In this document: piece by piece, positions 36,934 through 45,112 of the stretch
Numbering within the stretch: position 1 is the first letter of the stretch
Layout: each line of letters begins with the position of its first letter
NCBI RefSeq assembly: GCF_025685395.1
Contig: NZ_JAGSYA010000004.1
Span: forward strand, 1,984,001-2,048,000
Length of the DNA stretch: 64,000 bases
Direction of reading: 5' to 3'
Origin: Terriglobus tenax
GTDB taxonomy: Bacteria; Acidobacteriota; Terriglobia; Terriglobales; Acidobacteriaceae
The notes under the pieces: model-generated
Seen by the model: only the letters and a program-made list of their open reading frames with translations
The model's database searches: none
What the model was told of the DNA's origin: nothing
Translations under genes and position numbers: made by a program

Positions 36934-37152
36934 TCACTCCTTCAGCTTAGAGAGCGAATCTGCCAAGCCACCAACACTTTTTAGAATCTTGTCCACGACT
37001 TCTGAATTGGCTTCGGTCTTTCCGCGCTCTTCTCCGAAGACCTCAGCTGTGGGTGAAGTGAAGACCTTTTCAACCGACGCGATAACAAATTCAGAATATT
37101 TCGCAGCTTGCCTTTCAATTTTGAAAGCGTGGAGTGAGGGAATAACTAAAGG
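36934..37152 (-). pseudogene. Stop-free segment without a start, possible gene remnant
   Basis: Between tldD and the TIGR03435 gene the minus strand holds 72 open codons ending in a TGA. The translation looks protein-like: FKIERQAAKYSEFVIASVEK and SVGGLADSLSKLKE, rich in Lys/Glu/Ala and likely helical. No ATG, GTG or TTG stands near its 5' end, where an in-frame TGA (37153-37155) blocks extension. The DNA here is more A/T-rich than the neighbours. It may be the tail of a decayed or transferred gene, or chance. No family recognised. Confidence 0.3.
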
Positions 37153-37185
37153 TCAATCGGCCTGTTGATTTCTACTGGCCACTAG

Positions 37186-37968
37186 CTAATTCTCCACCGG
37201 CACCCGATCGACCGAATCGATCACCACTGTCTGCACGGGCACTGTCTTTACCCGTAGTTCCAGGCCGGTTGCGCGGCGGAGGGCGGTTTCGAGGCGGGGC
37301 TGGTTGCTGCCGGTGTCCGGGGTGTCGTCCGGGGTGGGGTCGAAGGTGAAGGCGATGTCATAGCTGCCCTTGATGCCGGTCTCGTCGGTTACGGGGAAGC
37401 CGGTGACGGGGGTGAGGTACTGGGCGAGGGTGGCCATCGTCCAGTTGCAGCCTTCCATGTGGCCGTTCTCAGTGTCGATGCGGTAGCCGGGGAAGTGGTC
37501 GCCCTTGGTGGGGACGATGCCGGGGCCGGGGCGCCAGGTTCCTGTCTCGCTGGAGACGAGGGCGTAGCCGCGGCGCTGGCGCAGTTCGGTGTGGCAGACG
37601 AGGTGGAGTCTTTCGCGCAGCAGCGCCTGCAGGCCGGGGCGGAGCTCTTCGCGGCTGAGGGCGACACCCTCCTCCGGCCGCGCCAGCACTGAGTAGAGTT
37701 CGGTGTCCATCCACGAGGGGCGGTTGGCGATCTGGCTGGCGTCGATGTTGTAGGCGAGTTGGAACAGGCGGGTGAGGGTGACATGCTCGGCGCGGAACTC
37801 GCCCTTATTGGGGATGCTCCAGAAGCCGAGGCGGGGGTCTCCGCCGGGGTCGAGCTTGACGGTGGCAACTTCAAACTGCGGCTGCGTGGGCTGGGCGGCG
37901 CGGAGGGTGGACGGGAGGGCGAGTCCGAAGCCCAGCGCGAGGGCGAGCAGGCGGGCGAGTCGTTGCAT
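37186..37968 (-). CDS. TIGR03435-family secreted protein
   Basis: 260 residues with a signal peptide (MQRLARLLALALGFGLALPSTLRAA). The conserved family opening FEVATVKLDP is followed by the typical TLTRLFQLAYNIDASQIANRPSWMDTELYSV, LREELRPGLQALLRERLHLVCHTELRQRRGYALV-type segment and closing TDETGIKGSYDIAFTF...VPVQTVVIDSVDRVP. This family is greatly expanded in soil Acidobacteriota and has no established function. The start ATG at 37968 fits the signal peptide; GGAG lies just upstream. The longer frame to 38088 runs into repeat DNA. Confidence 0.85.
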   Translation of the reverse strand: MQRLARLLALALGFGLALPSTLRAAQPTQPQFEVATVKLDPGGDPRLGFWSIPNKGEFRAEHVTLTRLFQLAYNIDASQIANRPSWMDTELYSVLARPEEGVALSREELRPGLQALLRERLHLVCHTELRQRRGYALVSSETGTWRPGPGIVPTKGDHFPGYRIDTENGHMEGCNWTMATLAQYLTPVTGFPVTDETGIKGSYDIAFTFDPTPDDTPDTGSNQPRLETALRRATGLELRVKTVPVQTVVIDSVDRVPVEN

Positions 37969-38015
37969 GCTCCAGAGCATAGCGAAAAACGGCGCCCGGG
38001 ATAAGGGAGAAAAAC

Positions 38016-38069
38016 CGGGTGCCCCATCCATCCCACCCATCGCGATGAGCGCGATGGATGGGGCACCCG
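38016..38069. repeat. Long perfect inverted repeat, family A
   Basis: Arms CGGGTGCCCCATCCAT (38016-38031) and ATGGATGGGGCACCCG (38054-38069) are perfect complements, around a core CCCACCCATCGCGATGAGCGCG that also pairs partly. The best copy of family A in the window. Confidence 0.75.
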
Positions 38070-38092
38070 AAATGGTGGCTCTACACAAAGCG

Positions 38093-38118
38093 AAAAGCCC
38101 CGCATGCGCGGGGCTTTT
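38093..38118. terminator. Bidirectional intrinsic terminator
   Basis: Perfect stem AAAAGCCCCGC / GCGGGGCTTTT with loop ATGC, just downstream of the hypothetical gene at 38139 (minus strand). Confidence 0.85.
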
Positions 38119-38138
38119 GTCATTCCTAAAACTACCGG

Positions 38139-39065
38139 TTACATATTCGCCTTGCCGGCGCGCATGTCTTCGTTGAACTGGGGCTTGGCGAAGTTCAGGG
38201 AGTCCTGCAGTTCTTTTTCGAACTCGGCGCGGTGCTGCATCAGGCCTTCGGTGGGGGTGGCGTATTCCATGCCCTCGGTCAGCTGGATGACGCCGTCGGA
38301 GGCCAGGTCGTTGGCGATCTTCTTCAGGTCTTCGACCGTGGTGTTCAGGTACTGCGCGTCGCGGGGGTCGACGACCCAGACGGGCTGGCCTGCGCCCAGA
38401 ACGCCGGAGAGCCAGTAGACCTTCTTGGCGATGAAGTCCAGGCGGAGCTGCTCCGTGGTGTCGTTGAAGACGAAGCTCTTGCGCCAGCGCGAGTAGTAGC
38501 GCGTGGTGACGGGCACCGGCTGGCGGTTGCCGGACTTCACCAGCTCCAGCTGGCCCTGGTCCATGGTCTTGCGGACGGCGTTGTAGATGAAGTTCTCGGC
38601 GAAGGGCTGTTCCATGGCCGGAACGATCTCGGCGAAGGTCAGCGTCATGGAGGCGGAGATCTTGGCGTGCAGAACGGCCTCGGCGCCGTCTTCCAGCCAG
38701 GCCTCGCCGTGGACGATGTAGGTGTCCGCGCCGGAGGTGGAGGTGTGGAAGGGCCAGGCAAAGTTACGGAAGCTGAGGGGCAGGCCGTGGATGGTCACGT
38801 AGCAGTCCGGCCGCGGATTGCGGAGGCGCTTGGCGGCGTGGGCAAAGTAGGTCTTCAGCTCTTCCTGGATCTCGGCGCGGCCGAAGTCGAAGTTGGCGCT
38901 GAACTCCAGCGTCTCGGTCTTGCCCTCAGCGTTGGCGAGGGTGAACTTCGTGGTGGGCTTGCCGGTGAAATCGGTGCCGGAGGTGGTTTCGGTGACCTTC
39001 AGACCCGCGATCTTCGCGGCGTCTTCGACCTGCTGCTGCAGGCTGAGCTGCGTTGCTGCTGCCAT
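38139..39065 (-). CDS. Conserved-looking cytoplasmic protein of unknown function
   Basis: 308 residues, no signal peptide or membrane segment. Regions that look structured: a helix then strands at 1-60 (LQQQVEDAAKIAGLKVTETT), a HAAKRLRNPRPDCYVTIHGLPLSFRNFAWPF-type segment near 90-125, and a C-terminal helical region (TVEDLKKIANDLASDGVIQL, LMQHRAEFEKELQDSL). Codon use matches the neighbours and the frame is framed by a good terminator, so it is a real gene. I recognise no family and propose no function. Confidence 0.75.
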   Translation of the reverse strand: MAAATQLSLQQQVEDAAKIAGLKVTETTSGTDFTGKPTTKFTLANAEGKTETLEFSANFDFGRAEIQEELKTYFAHAAKRLRNPRPDCYVTIHGLPLSFRNFAWPFHTSTSGADTYIVHGEAWLEDGAEAVLHAKISASMTLTFAEIVPAMEQPFAENFIYNAVRKTMDQGQLELVKSGNRQPVPVTTRYYSRWRKSFVFNDTTEQLRLDFIAKKVYWLSGVLGAGQPVWVVDPRDAQYLNTTVEDLKKIANDLASDGVIQLTEGMEYATPTEGLMQHRAEFEKELQDSLNFAKPQFNEDMRAGKANM

Positions 39066-39134
39066 GGTTCGTGTTTTCTCCCAGAAACTACTATTTTAGG
39101 GCATTTTGAGGGCGATTTTGCGCCCCGGAAGGGC

Positions 39135-40469
39135 CTATTTCAGGTCGATTGGCTTACCGTCGGCGGTGGGCAGGCTGGCTCCCAGCTCCCCTGCAAGGGT
39201 GGGGGCGATCTGCCGCATGTCGATGATGCCAAGGTCTTTACCGGCCTTGATCCCCGGCCCCATGATGAAAAACGCCGAGCGCAGGGCGGGGTCGCTGGCC
39301 AGGTAGCCGTGGGACCCCAGGCCGCTGACCCCGGTGACAACATCAGGCTTCAGCTCGGCAATGGCCTGCCAGCCGGGACGCAGGGCGACGAGGAAGGCAG
39401 CGTCCGGATAGCCGCCCATGGCCACGATTTCATTGTGGGTGTAAACGTGACCGATGCCGTTGGCCGGGTCCGTTGCCAGGGTACGCAGCAGGGTGAACAC
39501 CTTCTGCTTGGTGGCGTCGTCTGCGGGGTCGTTCAACTGGATGGCTGCTGTTCCGCCGCTGACCCAGGGCATGGCCTTCCAACTGGTGACGTTGCCCTTG
39601 GCGTCTGCGGTGATGAGGCCGGCGTCGATGAAGGCGCGTTTGAGCGAGAGGTAGTAGCTGACCGGCTCAAAGCCGTGGTCGCTGAGCACGCAGAAGATGA
39701 CGTCCTTGTCCTGGGCGAGGGCAGCGTCGTAGATCTGCTTGACCAGCTTGTCCTCTTCCTGCACGGCGGCGTTGGCAGCGTCCGAGAAGGGGCCGTGTTC
39801 GTGCTGGGCGGTGTCCAGCCCTGCCAGGTGCACGGCCAGAAGGCCGGGGTGGTACTGCTTCAGGATGGCGATGGCGAAGTCGACGCGCTTGTGGTCGTTG
39901 GCGACGTCCACGACCTTGCTGGGGTAGCGGCCCAGGGTCTTTTCGAGGTCCTTCAGCATGCCCGCCGGAGTACTGGCGTTTTCAAGCGTGGAACCGTCGT
40001 CATCGCGCGCGGGGTTCCAGAACTCGGGGATGTTGACGTCAATAGGCGCGCCCTTGGTGACGGGCCAGTTGACGGCAGCGGTCTTCACGCCGGCCTGGTG
40101 CGCGGCCTGCCACAGCGTGGGCGACTTGATGGTGTCGTAGTTCCACCACCAGGCGGAGGGGTCTTTGCCCAGCGGATCGAAGGGCCGGTTATTCAGCACG
40201 CCGTGTTTGATGGGCCAAACACCGGTGACCAGCGTGGTGTGCGAAGGATAGGTATAGGTAGGCAGAACACCGGTGACGCCGTGGGCGTAGACGCCGTTGT
40301 GCATCATGCCCAGAAGGAAGGGCACCTCCAGTTTGTGCTCCTCGGCGTAGGTGATGTAGTCGGGCCGCATGCCATCGACCGAGACGACGACCACCAGCGG
40401 CTTCTTTGCCTGCGCCATGCAGGCGAGTGCCGTTGCCAAAAAAATTCCGAGAACTCCAAACTTCCGCAT
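39135..40469 (-). CDS. Exported nucleotide pyrophosphatase/phosphodiesterase-like protein
   Basis: Alkaline-phosphatase superfamily, type I phosphodiesterase (NPP-like), 444 residues with a signal peptide (MRKFGVLGIFLATALACMAQA). Two-metal site residues: Asp in VVSVDGMRPDY; nucleophile Thr in LPTYTYPSHTTLVTG; Asp and His in HLAGLDTAQHEHGP; Asp-His in VLSDHGFEP; His in GLGSHGYLA. It probably hydrolyses phosphodiester or pyrophosphate bonds of nucleotides or other small molecules in the periplasm. The Cys before MAQA might be read as a lipobox (TALAC), so a lipoprotein is possible. Confidence 0.88.
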   Translation of the reverse strand: MRKFGVLGIFLATALACMAQAKKPLVVVVSVDGMRPDYITYAEEHKLEVPFLLGMMHNGVYAHGVTGVLPTYTYPSHTTLVTGVWPIKHGVLNNRPFDPLGKDPSAWWWNYDTIKSPTLWQAAHQAGVKTAAVNWPVTKGAPIDVNIPEFWNPARDDDGSTLENASTPAGMLKDLEKTLGRYPSKVVDVANDHKRVDFAIAILKQYHPGLLAVHLAGLDTAQHEHGPFSDAANAAVQEEDKLVKQIYDAALAQDKDVIFCVLSDHGFEPVSYYLSLKRAFIDAGLITADAKGNVTSWKAMPWVSGGTAAIQLNDPADDATKQKVFTLLRTLATDPANGIGHVYTHNEIVAMGGYPDAAFLVALRPGWQAIAELKPDVVTGVSGLGSHGYLASDPALRSAFFIMGPGIKAGKDLGIIDMRQIAPTLAGELGASLPTADGKPIDLK

Positions 40470-40530
40470 GCGCCTGCCGCCTTCGCTCTAAAAACTGACA
40501 ACCGTGAACCAACAACTAGATAATTGTCTC

Positions 40531-41439
40531 GTGCCGATTGATTCTGTCCAACTCGCAAGCATTCCTACTGAGAGCCGTAACCCCCGCACCACGAATATCG
40601 ATTCCCTGCCAACGGAAGAGATGCTGGCGCTGATGAACCGTGAAGACGCAGCCGTGATCACCGCCGTTGAGGCCGAAGTGCCGCGCATTGCTGCTGTGTT
40701 GGACGCGCTTGTTCCGCGAATTGTCGGTGGCGGACGGCTGTTTTATATCGGGGCCGGAACCTCGGGCCGCCTGGGCGTTCTGGATGCCTCGGAGTGCCCG
40801 CCGACCTTCAGCGTGTCTCCCACGCTGGTGCAGGGGCTGATCGCCGGTGGTGATTCCGCGCTGAGGAAGGCCGCCGAGAAGATTGAGGACTCGCCCGAGC
40901 TGGGCGCGAAAGACCTGGAAGCCGCCGGCTTTGCCGAAGGCGATACGCTGGTGGGCATTGCCGCCAGCGGACGCACGCCCTACGTGCTGGGCGCCATTGC
41001 CTGGGCCCGGTCGATTGGAGCGCTGACAGTGGGGTTCTCCTGCGTGCCGGACTCGCCTGTCTCCAAGGCCGCCGAACTGCAGATCACACCTGTTCCCGGC
41101 CCCGAAGTGCTGACCGGAAGCACGCGCATGAAGGCGGGTACTGCCACCAAGCTGGTGCTGAACATGATCACCACCGGGCTGATGATCAAGACCGGGCTGA
41201 CGTACAGCAACCTGATGGTGAATGTGCAGCCCACGAATGAGAAGCTGGTGGACCGCGCCGAGCGCATCATCATGGAGATTGCAGAGGTGAACCATGACAC
41301 CGCCACCGGCCTGCTGGCAGAGGCCGGCAACGTGAAGGTGGCCGTGGTGATGCAGAAGCTTGGGTTGTCCGTGGATGGAGCGGTGGCCAAGCTGCAGCAT
41401 GCGGGCGGACGCCTGCGCGAGGCTCTGGAAACGGAGTGA
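40531..41439 (+). CDS. murQ: N-acetylmuramic acid 6-phosphate etherase
   Basis: Splits the lactyl ether of MurNAc-6-phosphate in peptidoglycan recycling. The SIS fold has GAGTSGRLGVLDASECPPTF (with the catalytic Glu), GIAASGRTPYVLGAI, EVLTGSTRMKAGTATKLVLNMI and NLMVNVQPTNEKLVDRA, all diagnostic in shorter stretches. GTG at 40531 gives the natural length of 302 residues and begins just before TESRNPRTTNIDSLPTEEM. A GTG at 40504 is an alternative; neither has a clear ribosome site. AnmK or MurNAc kinases are not nearby. Confidence 0.92.
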   Translation: MPIDSVQLASIPTESRNPRTTNIDSLPTEEMLALMNREDAAVITAVEAEVPRIAAVLDALVPRIVGGGRLFYIGAGTSGRLGVLDASECPPTFSVSPTLVQGLIAGGDSALRKAAEKIEDSPELGAKDLEAAGFAEGDTLVGIAASGRTPYVLGAIAWARSIGALTVGFSCVPDSPVSKAAELQITPVPGPEVLTGSTRMKAGTATKLVLNMITTGLMIKTGLTYSNLMVNVQPTNEKLVDRAERIIMEIAEVNHDTATGLLAEAGNVKVAVVMQKLGLSVDGAVAKLQHAGGRLREALETE

Positions 41440-41445
41440 AGTGGC

Positions 41446-41512
41446 AGTCGCTGACGCGACTGCTCTCTGAAAATGCAGGTCTCTTCGCTCCGGTCGAGAT
41501 GACACAGAAAGA
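41446..41512. repeat. Dispersed repeat, family B
   Basis: CAGTCGCTGACGCGACTG hairpin followed by ATGCAGGTCTCTTCGCTCCGGTCGAGATGACACAG in two parts; the second part matches 12640-12662 and 58500-58545. Confidence 0.55.
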
Positions 41513-41523
41513 CGGGAGACGAA

Positions 41524-42027
41524 CTATAAGCCGAGCAGAGCGGAGTATGCCTGCTCGGCTTCGTCGTTGAAGACCACGAACAGAACGCGTTCAAGCTGTG
41601 CGGTGTATTCGTGCGCGCACACGGTGCGGACGGCAATCTCTGTCGCGAGCTTGACCGGGAAGCGGTAGATGCCGGTGGAGATGGCCGGGAAGGCGAGGGT
41701 CTGCACGCCATGGTCGCGTGCGAGATCGAGGCAGCGGCTGTAGCAGCTTGCCAGCAGAGCTTCTTCGTTCAGGCTGCCGCCGTTCCACACCGGACCCACC
41801 GTGTGGAAGACGAACTTTGCGGGCAGGCGGAAGCCGGGAGTGGCCTTGGCCTCTCCGGTCCTGCAGCCGTGGAGCTTGCGGCAGGCCTCCACCAGCTGCA
41901 TGCCGGCGGCGCGATGGATGGCTCCGTCCACGCCTCCGCCACCGAGGAGCGACGAGTTGGCGGCGTTGACGATAGCGTCGACCGCCAGCCGGGTAATGTC
42001 TCCGCGATGGACTTCGAGCACTGCCAT
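41524..42027 (-). CDS. Macro-domain O-acetyl-ADP-ribose deacetylase
   Basis: 167-residue single macro domain of the MacroD/YmdB type. [39 protein letters not shown] contains the Asn pair and the [10 protein letters not shown] loop that bind ADP-ribose; [12 protein letters not shown] is the distal phosphate loop. It removes ADP-ribose from proteins or deacetylates O-acetyl-ADP-ribose. Its ATG faces the purine nucleoside permease gene with about 45 bases between, so the two may share a promoter region. Confidence 0.92.
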   Translation of the reverse strand: MAVLEVHRGDITRLAVDAIVNAANSSLLGGGGVDGAIHRAAGMQLVEACRKLHGCRTGEAKATPGFRLPAKFVFHTVGPVWNGGSLNEEALLASCYSRCLDLARDHGVQTLAFPAISTGIYRFPVKLATEIAVRTVCAHEYTAQLERVLFVVFNDEAEQAYSALLGL

Positions 42028-42071
42028 AGCTCTCTCAGATGCTATTCTCGCCCCATACAGGAGAAATTTTC

Positions 42072-43127
42072 ATGCTGTCTCTTCGCCGCGCCGCCATTGG
42101 CCTGCTCTCGATCCTTGCCCCCCTTGCCTGCGCGCAGCAGGCGCAGAAGCCGTGGCCGGTGAAGGCCGTTATTGTCACGACCTTTGAGATCGGCAAGGAT
42201 GAAGGCGACATTCCGGGGGAGTTCCAGCTGTGGGTGGAACGCGAGCACCTGACGGAGACCCTCGAGTTCCCCGGCGGCATCCATCCCATCCGCTCGAACA
42301 AGGACCACACGGTGCTGGGCATCGTCAGCGGGACGACGCTGGTGAATGCCAGCACCTCGCTGATGGCGCTGGGGCTTGATCCGCGCTTTGACCTGACGCA
42401 GGCGTATTGGCTGGTGAACGGCATTGCGGGCGTGGACCCCAGCGATGCGGGCATCGGATCGGCGGCGTGGGCCAACTACGTGATCAACGATATCTCCCGC
42501 TACATTGACCCGCGCGAGATGCCGAAAGACTGGTCGACGGGTTATTTCGCGATTGGCGCGCATGAGCCCAACAAACTGCCGCCGGCCGGTGGCGTGATCA
42601 ACGACCGCGTGAACGCCTATGCGCTGAACCCAGGTCTGACCGCCTGGGCATACAAGCTGACCAAGGATACCGAGCTGCTGGATGACCCCAAGGTCGCCGA
42701 GTTCCGCAAGAGCTTCACCGGTTATCCCAATGCGCAGAAGCCGCCGTTTGTGCTGATCGGAGACAGTTTCGCGTCAGACAGCTACTGGCACGGCAAGCTG
42801 ATGACTGACTTCGCCAATGACTGGGTGAAGCTGTTCACCGACGGGCAGGGCAACTTCGTGATGACGGAGATGGAAGACTCCGCCTTTGCCGAGGCCCTGA
42901 AGCGGCTGGAGCATATGAAGAAGGCCAACTTCAACCGGCTAATGGTGCTGCGCACGGGGTCAAACTTCTCCATGCCGCGGCCCGGGTATACGGCTATCCA
43001 GAGCGTGAACTCGCCGTACATTGGCACGCGGCCCGCCGTGGAGAACGCATGGCGTGTGGGCAGCAAGGCGCTGCATGAGATCACCAACAACTGGGACAAG
43101 TATGGCCCGCACGTTCCCGGCGAATAA
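42072..43127 (+). CDS. Purine nucleoside permease (NUP family), exported
   Basis: 351 residues with a signal peptide (MLSLRRAAIGLLSILAPLACAQQ). VKAVIVTTFEIGKDEGDIPGEFQLW, VLGIVSGTTLVNASTSLMALGLDPRFDL, YWLVNGIAGVDPSDAGIGSAAWANYV and MVLRTGSNFSMP match, piece by piece, the NUP family first described as a fungal purine nucleoside permease and structurally like a nucleoside phosphorylase. There are no membrane helices after the signal, so a periplasmic enzyme or binding protein is more likely than a true permease. AGGAGA nine bases before ATG 42072 sets the start. Confidence 0.88.
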   Translation: MLSLRRAAIGLLSILAPLACAQQAQKPWPVKAVIVTTFEIGKDEGDIPGEFQLWVEREHLTETLEFPGGIHPIRSNKDHTVLGIVSGTTLVNASTSLMALGLDPRFDLTQAYWLVNGIAGVDPSDAGIGSAAWANYVINDISRYIDPREMPKDWSTGYFAIGAHEPNKLPPAGGVINDRVNAYALNPGLTAWAYKLTKDTELLDDPKVAEFRKSFTGYPNAQKPPFVLIGDSFASDSYWHGKLMTDFANDWVKLFTDGQGNFVMTEMEDSAFAEALKRLEHMKKANFNRLMVLRTGSNFSMPRPGYTAIQSVNSPYIGTRPAVENAWRVGSKALHEITNNWDKYGPHVPGE

Positions 43128-43136
43128 GCTAGAAGT

Positions 43137-43715
43137 GTGAGTCTTACGCTTTCGTTTCCTGCTGATTGGAAGGCCCAGGTGTTGACCGGGCCTCCGCTGA
43201 TAGCTCCTGCACGGCAGTTCACCTATCCTCGCGCGGTTGCGGGCGAAGAAGAGGCGCTGGCGCGTGGTGCGATGTATGCCACGGTAAAGCCCGCCACGGG
43301 GGGCGAGTTTCTGGCCACCTGCGCGCGGGGCTTTGCTGATGCTTCCCTGCCGAACGGTATCTGGAGCTGCCCCCGCCCGCAGGAGATCTGCCTGGTCTCC
43401 GGCGGTTATGCGTGCGTGGTGGATACGGCTGCCCCGGAGCAGGCGCTGCTGGTTCCGCAGCGCCCGGTCACAGAAGTACTGGTGTCGGTCGAGGCCGGGC
43501 TGCTGCTGTTCGCGGGCTTCCACACGGTGGTGGCTTACGGAGCCGGCGGCGTGGCATGGCAGACGAAGAAGCTGACATGGGAAGGCATGACCGGCCTGCG
43601 TGTGGAAGGCGCCACGCTGCACGGCGTGGGATGGGACATGATGGCCGACAAGGAGGTCCCCTTCGTGGTGGACCTGAAGACGGGAGAACACATCGGGGGC
43701 GGGTTTAAGGGCTAG
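43137..43715 (+). CDS. Small conserved-looking protein of unknown function
   Basis: 192 residues starting at GTG, nine bases after the permease stop, so likely in the same operon. The sequence is strand-rich (ALLVPQRPVTEVLVSVEAGLLLFAGFHTVVAYGAGG, in parts) with Trp-rich ends (WQTKKLTWEGMTGL) and no signal or membrane segment. It looks like a compact all-beta protein. I do not recognise a family. Confidence 0.65.
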   Translation: MSLTLSFPADWKAQVLTGPPLIAPARQFTYPRAVAGEEEALARGAMYATVKPATGGEFLATCARGFADASLPNGIWSCPRPQEICLVSGGYACVVDTAAPEQALLVPQRPVTEVLVSVEAGLLLFAGFHTVVAYGAGGVAWQTKKLTWEGMTGLRVEGATLHGVGWDMMADKEVPFVVDLKTGEHIGGGFKG

Positions 43716-43728
43716 GGCGGCTCCCGTC

Positions 43729-43864
43729 ACGGCATGGCTTTATGCCGTGCCAATGGCGTGCAGAAAGACAAAGGGCTTTAGCCCCTGAGAGTGATCTACC
43801 TCAGCGGCTAAAGCCGGTTCTTTTTGTGGGTCTGTGCGGCATGGCTAAAGCCATGCCCTGACGA
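43729..43864. repeat. Cluster of family C inverted repeats
   Basis: CACGGCATGGC-TTTAT-GCCGTG near 43733, GGGCTTTAGCCCC near 43774, GGCTAAAGCC near 43806, and GGCATGGCT-AA-AGCCATGCC (43838-43857) followed by CTGACG. The last matches 17005-17024 in layout. Confidence 0.6.
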
Positions 43865-43870
43865 TGGGCT

Positions 43871-44503
43871 TTACCTGGCCGGTTGAAGCTTGCGCCGTTC
43901 GGTTTCCAGATACGTGTAGCGGATGCGGTGGATCACCGTGATGGTGGACAGCACGGCCAGCACCCACAGAGCAGGAGCCATGGTTCCCCAGTGGTTGAAC
44001 AGCGCGCCCAGGATGATGAGCACGATGCGCTCCGGGCGCTCCATGAAGCCGACCTTGCAGCTGCCGATCAGCGCCTCGGCGCGTGCGCGGGTGTAGCTGA
44101 CCATGAGGCTGGTGGTCATGACGAACGCCGCCAGGAAGACGTAGAAGAACCGGTTGCCGCGCGCGTAGAAGACCAGAAGGCCGAAGAACAGAGCGACATC
44201 AGAGTAGCGGTCGATGACGGAATCGAAGAAGGCTCCGAAGACCGAGACCTGGTTGGTCTGGCGCGCGACGCGGCCATCCACCATGTCAAACAATCCGGCG
44301 CCAATGATGACCAGCCCGGCGTAGAGGAACATACGGTCAGCATTCGCGGCCCGTGCGTAGCCAAAGAAGAAGGCTGCCACGATGTTGATGATCAGGCCGA
44401 TGAAGGTGAGCGTGTTCGGGGAGATGCGGGAGAGCGCCAGACCGTTGACGATCTTCTGCAGCAACCAGCCGCAGGCGCTTCCAAATGCACTTGTCCAGGT
44501 CAT
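43871..44503 (-). CDS. CDP-alcohol phosphatidyltransferase
   Basis: Membrane enzyme of phospholipid synthesis, 210 residues. The signature DxxDGxxARxxxxxxxxGxxxDxxxD is complete: DMVDGRVARQ, then GAFFDSVID (about residues 75-100), binding the divalent metal and CDP. It has about five to six hydrophobic helices (e.g. TLTFIGLIINIVAAFFFGYA, VFLAAFVMTTSLMVSYT). The acceptor alcohol (inositol phosphate, glycerol phosphate or other) cannot be determined from this motif. Confidence 0.92.
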   Translation of the reverse strand: MTWTSAFGSACGWLLQKIVNGLALSRISPNTLTFIGLIINIVAAFFFGYARAANADRMFLYAGLVIIGAGLFDMVDGRVARQTNQVSVFGAFFDSVIDRYSDVALFFGLLVFYARGNRFFYVFLAAFVMTTSLMVSYTRARAEALIGSCKVGFMERPERIVLIILGALFNHWGTMAPALWVLAVLSTITVIHRIRYTYLETERRKLQPAR

Positions 44504-44548
44504 TATGTACCGTTTACTAGTCTAAATGCCCGGAGCGGAGAGGCCAAA

Positions 44549-45112
44549 TCAATGCTGGATGGCATTCATGGTGGAAGGAGCTGCGGACCGGGTGAAGGTG
44601 TAGGCGTGACGGAACTTGTAGTCTTCTCCGGCCAGCTTCACTTCGCGCGTCATCTCCAGCAGATTGCGGGTGATCCGCAGGGTGGTGCGAACCTCGGCGG
44701 GCTTGTTGTTGTCGGTTCCCGTACCGCTGAGCACCAGCGTGCCGCGTCCGTTTTTCAGCTTCTCCAGGCCGGTGATGGCGGAAGGGTCGGGCTTCCCGGT
44801 CTCGCTCTGCGAGATGTAGAGCGCTTTCGCGGGGTCGATGGTGACCAACGAGGACTCAACGACCGTCTTGGTTGGGCCGTCATCGTAGATGTAGGAGAAG
44901 CGCAGACCGTTCCCCTCGGGATGGATGCGCAGCCAGGTGGGCAGCTTCACGCGGCCATCCGACTGGTAGTCACGGTATTCCAGAACGCCTGTCCACTCGC
45001 CGGTGAGAGCGGTGTAGATCTCCTGCTGCTGGCTGGCGGTGGTGGGGGGTTGGGCGGTTGCCAGGTACACGTTGCCAGTTGCTAGAACGAGGGCGAGGAG
45101 GAGCGTCTTCAT
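44549..45112 (-). CDS. Secreted protein of unknown function, likely beta-barrel
   Basis: 187 residues with a signal peptide (MKTLLLALVLATGNVYLATAQ). The mature part starts with LTGEWTGVLEYRDYQSDGR, then alternating strands (WLRIHPEGNGLRFSYIYDDG, GTLVLSGTGTDNN, TTLRITRNLLEMTREV), recalling small lipocalin-like barrels. I do not recognise the family. The start ATG at 45112 fits the signal peptide; the frame continues to 45184 without support. Confidence 0.68.
   Translation of the reverse strand: MKTLLLALVLATGNVYLATAQPPTTASQQQEIYTALTGEWTGVLEYRDYQSDGRVKLPTWLRIHPEGNGLRFSYIYDDGPTKTVVESSLVTIDPAKALYISQSETGKPDPSAITGLEKLKNGRGTLVLSGTGTDNNKPAEVRTTLRITRNLLEMTREVKLAGEDYKFRHAYTFTRSAAPSTMNAIQH

Noticed and set aside
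37186-38088. Longer start for the TIGR03435 protein (to 38088)
   Set aside because: The extra N-terminus is translated family A repeat DNA and hides the signal peptide.
38232-40523. 763-codon plus-strand frame across two minus-strand genes
   Set aside because: It runs opposite the hypothetical protein and the phosphodiesterase and through their intergenic gap; no recognisable domain.
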